From IMG/VR virus record IMGVR_UViG_3300046007_005629, positions 1 through 44,525 of that record: DNA of 44,525 bases, one strand, 5' to 3'. Origin of the DNA: a virus. The stretch's first letter is position 1. Every line of letters starts with the position of its first letter. Shown here one piece after another: positions 7,270 through 15,275 of the stretch. A program made the position numbers and the translations under genes. The notes under the pieces are model-generated. The model ran no database searches, had not been told where the DNA came from, and worked only from the letters and a program-made list of their open reading frames with translations.

Positions 7270-8328
7270 TTATTTTTGACCAAAAGCTGTGATTGTTCCA
7301 AAGCTATTTGACAGCCAAGAATCTACATTTGGAATTACGGCATATATTTTGTCTTCCATAAACATCTTTTTAAATTTAAAAGTGTCCATAGGCGGTATAT
7401 CTCTTTGAGCAATGTCAGCAATAATACCTTTGTAATTAGCTGCTATATCTAAATCTTCTAACGACATAAGTGCCCAATTAAGTCTTAACTGGGACTCTGA
7501 GTCCACGACTGTCTTATAGACTTTGTGTGCGTCTTTGTTCGCTTGTGCAAAGGCTATAATTTCTTCCAATGTAACTGTTTGGTCAGTTAAGAGCATTGGA
7601 AATTTTGCTTGTAATGTTTTAATACCTATTCCATTAATACCTTTGATGTTATCTGAATTATCTCCCATAAATACTTTATAATGAATAAAGTTATGAGAAG
7701 GTATTCCAAATTTAGCTTCTACTTCTGTTTGAGTGTAGTATTTCTTTTCTACCGGTCTCCATACTGAAGTTTTAGCATCTACTAATTGAATAAAGTCTTT
7801 ATCATCTGACATTATGATTACTTCACTATCTTTAGGTCGAAATACTTCTGTAGCTAAATAAGCAATAGTATCATCTGCTTCAATATTGTCAATGGAAATA
7901 AGTGTCATTGGCAAACATTGTAAGTACTCAGATAATTTATGCATCTGATGACGCATATTTTGTAATTCTTGTTCTTGAGTCATATCTCCGATATCATCTC
8001 GTCTATTAAAACGAGTTGGTACTGATCTACCTTCTTTATAACCAGAGTGCATTTTCTTTCTCCTTGCAGAGCCTCCTTTACCGTCAAATACAATTATACA
8101 CCTAGTTGGTTTAAATTGTCTAATAACAGCAGCTATAGATCTCATGAATCCTACATAACCTCCTATATGGTCGCCATCGTCATTAACTAATGGCACCGCG
8201 CTAAAACAACGAATAAAAGAATTCAGACCGTCGACAATTAACACTTTACTGTCTTTGCCTAGGCCTGAGTTCTGTTTTTCGTGGTCTTCGCGAATTTGTT
8301 TCAATAAATCAGCGTAACCTTTTATCAT
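7270..8328 (-). CDS. rnh: 5'-3' exonuclease / RNase H (FEN family, T4 Rnh-like)
   Basis: 352 residues. Removes RNA primers and flaps during lagging-strand synthesis. The metal-binding acidic residues of the PIN/FEN nuclease fold are all visible: Asp33 in LIVDGLN, Asp82 in VFDGKGG followed by a basic ARRKK arch, Glu150/Asp152/Asp153 in IEADDTIAYLA, Asp175/176/178 in MSDDKDF, and Asp223/226 in GDNSDNI followed by the helix-hairpin-helix GINGIGIKTL. The N-terminal 25 residues before the first strand are an extension. It is a separate gene rather than a domain of the polymerase, as in T4. It lies 3 bases after uvsX. Confidence 0.93.
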   Translation of the reverse strand: MIKGYADLLKQIREDHEKQNSGLGKDSKVLIVDGLNSFIRCFSAVPLVNDDGDHIGGYVGFMRSIAAVIRQFKPTRCIIVFDGKGGSARRKKMHSGYKEGRSVPTRFNRRDDIGDMTQEQELQNMRHQMHKLSEYLQCLPMTLISIDNIEADDTIAYLATEVFRPKDSEVIIMSDDKDFIQLVDAKTSVWRPVEKKYYTQTEVEAKFGIPSHNFIHYKVFMGDNSDNIKGINGIGIKTLQAKFPMLLTDQTVTLEEIIAFAQANKDAHKVYKTVVDSESQLRLNWALMSLEDLDIAANYKGIIADIAQRDIPPMDTFKFKKMFMEDKIYAVIPNVDSWLSNSFGTITAFGQK

Positions 8329-8331
8329 AAC

Positions 8332-9498
8332 TTAAGAATCTTCTCCTTCAAACTCTGTTTCGATTTCGATATCATCTACCCCGAAATGTTCTCCAGCTTT
8401 GTAATTAATAATATACTTTTCACAAATTGTTCTATATACTTGCTCTTTCATTTCAGGATCGTCTATTAATTTCTTTTGGAAATCTTTAGATTGAAATTTA
8501 ATTATTTCACCCGTATCTGTGTTAGTATAAGTATACCACGCACCTGCTTGAGTTACCAATCCATGATTTTTCAACATTGTCAACCATGAACCATAATCGT
8601 CAATTCCAGAGTCAAAGTAAATTTCATAATCTACAGAACGTAAAGGCGGACCCATACGATTTTTAACTACCTGAGCTCGAGTTGTTATTCCTAACACTGC
8701 CTCCGGCGCATCTGAAGATTTTGCTAATTTAATTTGACCTACTGATTTTAAACGAAGACGAACTGAAGAGTGAAACGCGATTGCTTTACCTCCTGAAGTT
8801 GTCCATTGGTCTCCAAAGGATACCCCTAATCGAGTACGTAACTGATTTGTAAATATTAAACAAATACGCTCTCTACCAATAAAATTGGTAATTTTACGCA
8901 TTGCTTTTGATAGAATGATTGCTTTTGAAGTCGCCCATCCATCTTTGTCATAATCTGCTGACATCTCCTGCTTGGTAGATGCTCCTGCTACAGAATCCAC
9001 TACAATAGTCACTAATCTATTTTTAGCGTTTTTTCTTATAGATTCTGTAATTGATTCGATTGACTCGAATATGTCTTCAACTGTATCTAAAGGAACATAT
9101 AACATATCCTTTAAATTAATGCCTATCGCTTCTAGGAACTCACGAGAAACTGCATTTTCAGTATCTATATATACTGCTAATCCTCCTTTTCGTTGAGTGT
9201 CTGCTAGAGCGTGAGCAGCCAATAAAGATTTACCTGAAGCTTCCAAACCTGTGATTTCAACAATTCTTCCTACTGGCAATCCTCCATTTGGTCTATTTGA
9301 AATAGCCAAATCTAACATTGTCGATCCGGTAGAAATCCATTCATTCACATCCGAGGGTGAATCTGAGTCACCTTCTAAAAAATAAGCTACTTTATAATTA
9401 GAGCTTTTAAATTTCTTATTAAGGTTATCAGCTAACACCGAAGCCAAGTCATCTTCTAACTCAGCTTCTGTTGCTGGTTTTGTTGTTTTTTTCGCCAT
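8332..9498 (-). CDS. uvsX: UvsX/RecA-like recombinase
   Basis: 388 residues. Forms filaments on ssDNA and drives strand invasion for recombination-dependent replication and repair. Walker A is GLEASGKS at 84-91, Walker B-like strand VTIVVDSVAG near 165-175, and the L2-like stretch runs from FTNQLRTRLG to TTSGGKAIAFHSS, very close to bacterial RecA. A C-terminal extension ends in an acidic tail (EIETEFEGEDS), typical of RecA and UvsX. The N-terminus is charged and Ala/Glu-rich. It sits between the SSB gene and the 5' exonuclease, a standard T4-type recombination neighbourhood. A 12-base palindrome lies in the 34-base gap upstream of its ATG. Confidence 0.93.
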   Translation of the reverse strand: MAKKTTKPATEAELEDDLASVLADNLNKKFKSSNYKVAYFLEGDSDSPSDVNEWISTGSTMLDLAISNRPNGGLPVGRIVEITGLEASGKSLLAAHALADTQRKGGLAVYIDTENAVSREFLEAIGINLKDMLYVPLDTVEDIFESIESITESIRKNAKNRLVTIVVDSVAGASTKQEMSADYDKDGWATSKAIILSKAMRKITNFIGRERICLIFTNQLRTRLGVSFGDQWTTSGGKAIAFHSSVRLRLKSVGQIKLAKSSDAPEAVLGITTRAQVVKNRMGPPLRSVDYEIYFDSGIDDYGSWLTMLKNHGLVTQAGAWYTYTNTDTGEIIKFQSKDFQKKLIDDPEMKEQVYRTICEKYIINYKAGEHFGVDDIEIETEFEGEDS

Positions 9499-9512
9499 AG
9501 TTAATCTAGAGA

Positions 9513-9524
9513 AACCAATTGGTT
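9513..9524. promoter_or_regulatory. 12-base palindrome between ssb and uvsX
   Basis: AACCAATTGGTT is a perfect palindrome in the 34-base gap between the SSB stop and the uvsX ATG. It could be an operator or a small stem-loop; no U-tract follows, so it is not a convincing terminator. Confidence 0.3.
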
Positions 9525-9532
9525 ACTCAATA

Positions 9533-10315
9533 TTATTGGTTAAATAAGTTGTCGAATGCTGACGCTACGTCGTCTACTTTTGCTACTGGAGCTGCTTCTG
9601 CAATACCAGCTTGGTTTGCATTTGTAGCTTTTGCTGGAGCTGAAGCGGTTTCTTCTGCCGCATTTTCTGGGTCTAACCAATTATGTAAAAGTTTAGTCAT
9701 TTCATCGTAAGAATATTCTTTGAAGATGTCTGTCGCTTTTGGTTGATTAGCTAACTTCTCTAATACCGATTTGTTATCAGTTACAGGAGTTTGGTTAGGT
9801 TTAACACGAATAGAAGTTTCTGGAAATGATTTTCCTGTTTGATCAGCTGCTTTGAATTCAACTGCAATGTCTCTTCCTGCTACTGGATCTGTGATATCTC
9901 CATAATCAGGGTCTGCAATGAATCCTAAAAGTTCTTGATAAACTGATTTACCAAAGCCCCAAAATTTAACTCCTTCATCTTCTTTACCTCTTACAATAAC
10001 TGGAACATAACAACGCATTGTTGGCTCTAGTTTTTTACCAGCTTTCCAATCGTCTGAATTTCCTGTTGATTTAAGTTTTTCTCCGAACTCTAAAATTGGG
10101 TCAGGGCGACCAAATGACATTGGAGATAGAATTGATTTACCACCGAAGTTATAGTGGAAATAAAGTTCAATAAATGGATTCTCTCTATTGTGTTGATATG
10201 GCACAATACGAACTACTTGAGTTCCTGGTTCTGGTTTCCATAAATTGTTTTGTTTAGAAGTTACATTTTGCAATGAGTTTAGCTTCTGTTTAATTGCGTC
10301 TAAATTAATAGCCAT
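9533..10315 (-). CDS. ssb: Single-stranded DNA-binding protein, gp32-like
   Basis: 260 residues. Coats ssDNA at the fork and recruits helicase, polymerase and recombinase. The order of segments fits T4 gp32: a basic N-terminal helix (about 1-20), an OB-fold-like core with many aromatics (WKPEPGTQVVRIVPY, FIELYFHYNFGG, KFWGFGKSVYQEL), then a low-complexity Ala/Thr-rich linker (residues about 217-245) and an acidic, Phe-containing tail DDVASAFDNLFNQ used for partner contacts. The Cys/His zinc site of T4 gp32 is not evident; far-T4 relatives often lack it. The gene has a long AT-rich leader of about 139 bases, more than any other replication gene here, hinting at translational control as in T4 gene 32. 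Confidence 0.9.
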   Translation of the reverse strand: MAINLDAIKQKLNSLQNVTSKQNNLWKPEPGTQVVRIVPYQHNRENPFIELYFHYNFGGKSILSPMSFGRPDPILEFGEKLKSTGNSDDWKAGKKLEPTMRCYVPVIVRGKEDEGVKFWGFGKSVYQELLGFIADPDYGDITDPVAGRDIAVEFKAADQTGKSFPETSIRVKPNQTPVTDNKSVLEKLANQPKATDIFKEYSYDEMTKLLHNWLDPENAAEETASAPAKATNANQAGIAEAAPVAKVDDVASAFDNLFNQ

Positions 10316-10454
10316 GATTTAAAATTTAATTGTTAATGAATATTTAATAATTAGTAATTGGTAATGTAATTTGAGTGTCTAGAATAATCAATCTACATTC
10401 TCAACTTCTAATATAACCTTAATATATGATAACCTTACGGTTAATACAAATATT
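10316..10454 (-). promoter_or_regulatory. AT-rich leader of the SSB gene with a small hairpin
   Basis: 139 bases without a gene. It holds a 5-bp hairpin with a GTAA loop at 10430-10443 (TAACC / GGTTA), probably a weak end signal of the preceding small gene, and long A/T runs next to the SSB ATG. No copy of the late-promoter-like motif is present. An autoregulatory site is possible but not shown. Confidence 0.35.
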
Positions 10455-10676
10455 TTATTTATTTTCTTTAGCATTCTTATAAACGGTTTTCAACCATTTA
10501 ATGAATCCCATTTTTTCGTCTTTTTGAATATTTGGATATTCTTTGAAGAATTCCATTGCAAACGCATTAAATGAAATCGCATCTTGAGCCATTAAATCGA
10601 TATCTGACATAGCAGATTCTTTCATTGCTTTTTTTACTTCCTCTTTGATAAGAGCTCTGAATTGAGATGCTTTCAT
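10455..10676 (-). CDS. Small protein with capsid-targeting-like leader
   Basis: 73 residues. The N-terminus MKASQFRALIKEEVKKAMKE is nearly the same as the start of the 104-residue protein at 23896-24210 (MKASEFRKLIREEVKKALNE). It forms an amphipathic helix ending in x-x-Glu before Ser, a plausible but weaker prohead protease site. The remaining 50 residues are helical with several aromatics (FAMEFFKEYPN, FIKWLKTVYK). No known family. If the leader means what it does in T4 internal proteins, this is a packaged protein, even though it lies among replication genes. It starts one base after the stop of the upstream gene. Confidence 0.75.
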   Translation of the reverse strand: MKASQFRALIKEEVKKAMKESAMSDIDLMAQDAISFNAFAMEFFKEYPNIQKDEKMGFIKWLKTVYKNAKENK

Positions 10677-10677
10677 A

Positions 10678-11004
10678 TTATAAATTTATAATTTGATATA
10701 CTTTGGTATTTAATACTTTTAGTTCATTATTAGAAGTTACTAGTAAAGCATTGGCATATTTGGTCCAATCCACAGAATATTTATTATCTAATATTCCGTC
10801 ATTTTCTTTTCTAATTAAAGCATTTAAAGAATTAATAGTATATAAAGTATTAGTTTCTTTTTTTCTATGCACCAACATTGCTGCTGGTAATTGTTTTCTG
10901 TGATTTCCTTTTTCAACATTGAAACTGCAAATAAGCTCTTCACTATTATCTATGGAAAGCACAAATATTCGTTTGTAAACAACTTCGTAAGTCTTTGAAA
11001 TCAT
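10678..11004 (-). CDS. Uncharacterised protein, start uncertain
   Basis: I place the start at the ATG at 11004 (108 residues), because from there the protein opens with a regular strand-rich segment (YEVVYKRIFVLSIDN). The frame stays open upstream to a TTG at 11061, which would add 19 residues rich in Cys and Leu; the promoter-like motif at 11088-11100 would suit that longer form. Later segments include AAMLVHRKKETNTLYTINSL and a Trp-containing strand. Probably a small mixed alpha/beta protein; I do not recognise it. It sits between the polymerase and a leader-bearing small protein. Confidence 0.7.
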   Translation of the reverse strand: MISKTYEVVYKRIFVLSIDNSEELICSFNVEKGNHRKQLPAAMLVHRKKETNTLYTINSLNALIRKENDGILDNKYSVDWTKYANALLVTSNNELKVLNTKVYQIINL

Positions 11005-11087
11005 AGTAACTGTATGATCTAAAGAATCTTCTAAACAAAATAAACAAATTAATTGTACCAATGTTGTAATTTATAAACGATATTATC

Positions 11088-11100
11088 ATATATAAATATG
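11088..11100 (-). promoter_or_regulatory. Late-promoter-like motif (CATATTTATATATG)
   Basis: Lies directly after the polymerase stop and upstream of the small gene ending at 10678. Minus-strand core ATATTTAT flanked by C, matching the other copies. Confidence 0.45.
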
Positions 11101-11103
11101 GCA

Positions 11104-12453
11104 CTAGTGTCTTTTTGGTACAATCATGTTATTATAATCTGGGCCTATTTCCAGCTTCACAGGAAACTTTCCTCCCTGCTCTAATTCTTCTTGAATCAAA
11201 TTAACAAGCGTAGCGCCGTCTCGTTTGTCGAAATCGTATAAGAAGCTATCGTATGTATAAAGTATTAGTTTACTTGAATACGCCTTTGTACGTAGAAGTA
11301 TGTTATGGATTACGGCCATGTTCCTCTCGGTTTCATAAGACTGTAATAAATAGTTTAAAAGCTTTGCTGCATTCATATCACCAAAGAATGATTTAAACAA
11401 TTTTCTTCCAAACATAGGAGTTTCAATATACCCTTCATCTTTATACTGACTCCAAAGCAATTGAGTGTATCTGTGTATTTTTTCAAAGAATGGAATTTCT
11501 AAATACTCTTGACCAATACCTCCATAAAGTTGTCTAAATGAAATAGATTTAGCTTCTGAATATTCTTCCGGAGTAAGAGTTTCTTTTTGAAAATAAAATT
11601 TACCTAAATACTCATGCACTGAACATCCTTCTGGAAATTTATAATCAACTAACTCTGCTAAAAGTCTTAAGTGATATGCGTCGTAATCAAACGAAAGCAT
11701 AAACCCATTTTCTCCAAATCTAGAACAAAATGCACCACGTTGCCCATTGTCTTTGTTTAACGCAGCATAATTTATTCCTCCAAATCTATTTGAAGGTCGA
11801 CCTGTGGTAGTGTAAATGTTATATTCAGTATATGCAAAGTTCTCATATAAAGGAGCTTCCTTGAATTGTTTTTTGTATTGATCGTAATGAGCGAATAATC
11901 CATTTTGCTCTATTTGAGCAAGTGAATCTAAAATCAATTCATTGTAATTGGTAAATGCGGCATCTTCGTGAAAGAAATCATATACATCTAAAAATCTTTG
12001 AGCTATAGATTGCCCCTTTTCAATATGCTTTGTAATTGGAATAATTGCATTCAGATTATTGAACTTTTCAAAATGCCTTGTAAAGAACTCGTGAGCAGGC
12101 GTATCAAAATCATCTTCAATAGGTTGGTTCTTATGAAAGTACTCAACCATATTCATATCAATTATATTTTTACGATCTAGAAATCTTTTAAATTTCTTTT
12201 TACCATAAACAAACAATTTATTATCTTCTGGAAATTCATTTAGTAATTCTTCAGGAAGTGAAAGACCTTCAGTGTGATTGAATACAATCATTACTTCTTT
12301 ATCTAAATTAATTACATACACATAAATGACTGAGACAGAATCTGTATAAACTGGTCTTTCGCCATTACAGTAAGTAGGTACGACAATCCAATCGTACCCT
12401 TTAGACTTTTCTAGGAATGACTCAAACTCTAATTTCGTTTCTATAATTTTCAT
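11104..12453 (-). CDS. Family A DNA polymerase with degenerate exonuclease domain
   Basis: 449 residues. Motif A is FDYDAYHLRLLAEL with Asp256; motif B is AKSISFRQLYGG with Lys302, Phe306 and Tyr310 spaced exactly as Lys758, Phe762 and Tyr766 of E. coli Pol I; motif C is YTYDSFLYDF with Asp402. The pre-motif TTTGRPSNRFGGIN (215-228) is also typical. Unusual changes: the Glu of motif A is replaced by His and the HDE of motif C reads YDS, though both catalytic Asp remain. The N-terminal 200 residues look like a 3'-5' exonuclease domain that has lost its DxE metal site. It follows the baseplate genes after 30 bases with no promoter-like motif, so it may be read from the tail operon. T4 itself uses family B. 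Confidence 0.88.
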   Translation of the reverse strand: MKIIETKLEFESFLEKSKGYDWIVVPTYCNGERPVYTDSVSVIYVYVINLDKEVMIVFNHTEGLSLPEELLNEFPEDNKLFVYGKKKFKRFLDRKNIIDMNMVEYFHKNQPIEDDFDTPAHEFFTRHFEKFNNLNAIIPITKHIEKGQSIAQRFLDVYDFFHEDAAFTNYNELILDSLAQIEQNGLFAHYDQYKKQFKEAPLYENFAYTEYNIYTTTGRPSNRFGGINYAALNKDNGQRGAFCSRFGENGFMLSFDYDAYHLRLLAELVDYKFPEGCSVHEYLGKFYFQKETLTPEEYSEAKSISFRQLYGGIGQEYLEIPFFEKIHRYTQLLWSQYKDEGYIETPMFGRKLFKSFFGDMNAAKLLNYLLQSYETERNMAVIHNILLRTKAYSSKLILYTYDSFLYDFDKRDGATLVNLIQEELEQGGKFPVKLEIGPDYNNMIVPKRH

Positions 12454-12483
12454 AACCTAGACAATATATATAATTCTTTTGTT

Positions 12484-13122
12484 TTAACCAAATAATTTCT
12501 TAATGTCGTCTTTGACTGCTCTGGAATGAACTGATAATTCTATATAATCAGTTAAGAAGTTTTTAAGTCCTGCAAATTCATGATCTTTTAAAAGCACAAT
12601 TCTTTGGTTGGTATCATAAACACCATAAACGATATTTTGAGTTGTTCGATCATCATTAAGTGGCCCTGTTAATTTCCAATCAACTTCAGTAGCTATATAT
12701 AACTTGTTATCTATTCCACCTGAATGTTTTTTCCAAGATAAAAATTGATCTTTACTAATTTCTAGTATATCTTGAAAGGTAGAAAAGTTTCTTCTTTTAA
12801 GAAAATATCTAGTCATTTTACCGTCTTTATAATTATCTAAAGTAGGAATTGGAAATGTATAATGAGGAGCAATTATAGTATCTTTTTTAACAATAGAATC
12901 ATATTGAAAATTATTAGGCTGATCTATTCTATTAACATATGGAATTAATTTTTTAGAATCTGCTTTATGAAATACCGCACCTGTTAATACAGTACCATCT
13001 ATATATCTATGATAAAATCCTTTGAATTCAGTACCATCTTCCAACATCCATTCTAACCCATCTGTTCGAAGATTGTTTATAATATGAGAAGCTGGATAAT
13101 ATAATTTATTTCTTATATACAT
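12484..13122 (-). CDS. Probable baseplate-associated structural protein
   Basis: 212 residues. The N-terminal third has repeated aromatic/Gly segments (LYYPASHIINNL, GTEFKGFYHRYIDGTVLTG) similar to a virion protein type I recall from marine T4-like phages, where it lies near the baseplate genes. The middle is Asp/Lys-rich and the C-terminus is basic. No enzyme motif is visible. It starts one base after the stop of the hub gene, so it belongs to the tail/baseplate transcription unit. Placement, not sequence, is the main support for a structural role. Confidence 0.75.
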   Translation of the reverse strand: MYIRNKLYYPASHIINNLRTDGLEWMLEDGTEFKGFYHRYIDGTVLTGAVFHKADSKKLIPYVNRIDQPNNFQYDSIVKKDTIIAPHYTFPIPTLDNYKDGKMTRYFLKRRNFSTFQDILEISKDQFLSWKKHSGGIDNKLYIATEVDWKLTGPLNDDRTTQNIVYGVYDTNQRIVLLKDHEFAGLKNFLTDYIELSVHSRAVKDDIKKLFG

Positions 13123-13123
13123 T

Positions 13124-14944
13124 TTAGTATTCTGGTTGAGTTCTACAAACAGTGCTTAAAGTTGTCGTCCAATCATTTCCTGAAATATTATGATCTACTT
13201 TAGTAACAGTAAAGCATATTTTAGCTTTTTTATAAGCTGCTGGAAGATAATTACATGTAATTGCATTTCCAAATAGAAATCCATTAATTCCATCTAGAGT
13301 GCATGAAAATTCAATTGGCACTGGAAATGCCTCCGTGCCTGGCTTAACGCCATTAGCAGTTTCTCCGGAAGTATACATCCTTTTAATTGCCGCTCGTAAT
13401 GCATTAACATTTTTTGGCGAAGGGCCAATACCTTCAGGATCTTTAGGGTCAGGCGGTCCTTGCGCATCTATTTTTTTTCTAGCATCTGCATATGAAGTTG
13501 TTGGGTCTCCTTTAGTAGGAGTATCTTTTTCAGTAATTCCATTGATTTGAGCTACTACAGCACCTGCCGGAGATGACGTAGAAGTATTTCCTACATATGC
13601 AGCGGTTGCCATTTCTGACGGTACTTTTGCAACTAATGAAATATTTCTACAAATACTATCTCGCTGCACAGCTGTTATAACATATGGCTGAATCGCTGCG
13701 TCTATATAATTAGAATCTACAATTAAAAATTCCATTGGGTTTTTAGGATTCTGTGACATAGACAATTTAAATCTAGTACCTGTATTTATATTGATAGAAT
13801 CAAATAATTTACCAAATAATTTTGCAATTGAAGTATCTGCAGATTTTGCATTATTACCTTTATCATCTGCTAACTTACTTAAAATATCATTTAAGTGAGT
13901 AATGCTAATCATAATTTTACTTAAATCTCCTGAACCAAATTCCCCTTGATGTGTAGTAAATCCTAATTTCATTTTGCCTCCATACGTAGCATAAGGTTCA
14001 GGCAATAAAATTTCTTTTGGATTACCTGAAACAAGCATATTTGACCCTCCTGCTGGAACATTTCCTTTTGTAACAGTGCCATCACATTTGATAGATATTT
14101 CTTTAAGTTTAGCTGAAGTGTCATGTATTTTTTCAACTGCTAATTTAACAAATGCTTCTAAAGTTACGTAATAATGTGGAATAGCTTCTTCACCATCTTC
14201 ACCTTCTCCAGTTCCCCATGATTCTGGAAATTTAACATTTCCTACTCCGTCAGGGCCTACAATTTGGTCTGCCTGACCTTCTAATCCGTCTACTATAACT
14301 TCTAGAGCTCCCATTACAGTGTCTCCATGCACTTTATTACCTAAAGCGTCTGCAATTTCTTTTCCTTTTGCATCTGAAGCTGGGTTTGCTGAGGCACCTA
14401 AAATAGCCATACCCTCTCCCATTGCATTGCATACACAATCAAATCCACCTACTGGATTAACTTGATAACTAAAATTATATACAAATCCTTTGAAATTTCC
14501 AGCCGATCCTCCAGCACCTCCATCTTTATGCCAACCATATTTTACGTTAACTTCAGCTCCTAAATCAAAAAATGCTTGCTTTCCATCTAAATCGTTTAGG
14601 TTATATACTGTAAAAGAAATATCACATTTCAACACAGAACCAAAATCTCCTGCGCTAGATATTTTAACTGAAGTGATATGCGGCTTTGGATTGAATGCAC
14701 CTGCTGAAGTTCTTCCAGGCTCATATAATCCTGCTCCTCCTATACCTCCTCCAGTAACTAATGATAGATCAGCCGATCTTCCAGCTTTTTTATGAAAAGC
14801 GGTTGCAGATGCATACGCCATTTTTTGATTAAGCCATGCATGGGCTCCAGAATCTCTTACTGCAGTTGAATATATATTTTTTCTAGCATTTAAAGCTCCT
14901 TGAACTCCGCCATCTACTGCAGTATAAAAAATAGTATCTGCCAT
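13124..14944 (-). CDS. Baseplate hub protein (gp27/gpD-type)
   Basis: 606 residues. Likely forms the trimeric hub at the tube tip. The N-terminal 80 residues are Ala/Gly-rich. A strand-rich domain follows with LGAEVNVKYGWHKDGG (about 130-145), the segment that in contractile-tail hubs carries the Val-x-Tyr-Gly-Tyr/Trp motif. Residues near 545-606 (FSCTLDGINGFLFGNAITCNY, then VTKVDHNISGNDWTTTLSTVCR; read as two pieces) match the closing hub domain of gp27-like proteins. A Pro/Asp-rich linker lies near 470-510. No lysozyme domain is fused. The start codon overlaps the stop of the LysM gene (TAATG), giving strict coupling. Confidence 0.8.
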   Translation of the reverse strand: MADTIFYTAVDGGVQGALNARKNIYSTAVRDSGAHAWLNQKMAYASATAFHKKAGRSADLSLVTGGGIGGAGLYEPGRTSAGAFNPKPHITSVKISSAGDFGSVLKCDISFTVYNLNDLDGKQAFFDLGAEVNVKYGWHKDGGAGGSAGNFKGFVYNFSYQVNPVGGFDCVCNAMGEGMAILGASANPASDAKGKEIADALGNKVHGDTVMGALEVIVDGLEGQADQIVGPDGVGNVKFPESWGTGEGEDGEEAIPHYYVTLEAFVKLAVEKIHDTSAKLKEISIKCDGTVTKGNVPAGGSNMLVSGNPKEILLPEPYATYGGKMKLGFTTHQGEFGSGDLSKIMISITHLNDILSKLADDKGNNAKSADTSIAKLFGKLFDSININTGTRFKLSMSQNPKNPMEFLIVDSNYIDAAIQPYVITAVQRDSICRNISLVAKVPSEMATAAYVGNTSTSSPAGAVVAQINGITEKDTPTKGDPTTSYADARKKIDAQGPPDPKDPEGIGPSPKNVNALRAAIKRMYTSGETANGVKPGTEAFPVPIEFSCTLDGINGFLFGNAITCNYLPAAYKKAKICFTVTKVDHNISGNDWTTTLSTVCRTQPEY

Positions 14945-15264
14945 TATCTAGATGTATTTTGATCTTTATACAACATTAATACTTCATTATAATCTTGAGG
15001 TATTCTTAATTGAATCCCAGGTTCTAAATATAAAGAATCCTTTCGTAATGTAGGATTAGCTGCTGCTATCATCCACCAAAATTCTGCATTAGCATAATAT
15101 TTCCATGCTAATAAATCTAATCTATCTCCAATTGTAGTTATAACATAAATATCTGAATAACTTAATGGAATTGTTGGATCTAATAACGAATCATAATATC
15201 TTCGTTTATTGTCTTCATCCAATTTTGATTTTTGCGTAAATGAATAATTGTTATATCTTGCCAT
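14944..15264 (-). CDS. Baseplate LysM-type protein (gp53-like)
   Basis: 106 residues. The core has the LysM pattern: VITTIGDRLDLLAWKYYAN, AEFWWMIAAANP and a closing GIQLRIPQD. LysM folds of this kind are found in T4 gp53 and in the tail X-type proteins of contractile tails, where they sit in the inner baseplate near the hub. The N-terminal 30 residues are polar. It lies between the large gp48/54-like gene (11 bases upstream) and the hub gene (overlapping), the usual wedge-hub order. Confidence 0.78.
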   Translation of the reverse strand: MARYNNYSFTQKSKLDEDNKRRYYDSLLDPTIPLSYSDIYVITTIGDRLDLLAWKYYANAEFWWMIAAANPTLRKDSLYLEPGIQLRIPQDYNEVLMLYKDQNTSR

Positions 15265-15275
15265 TGTAAATTAAT

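Noticed and set aside
10430-10443. Small stem with GTAA loop as a terminator after the 73-residue gene
   Set aside because: Only 5 bp and no T-tract on the minus strand; kept as a note in the SSB leader entry, not as a terminator.
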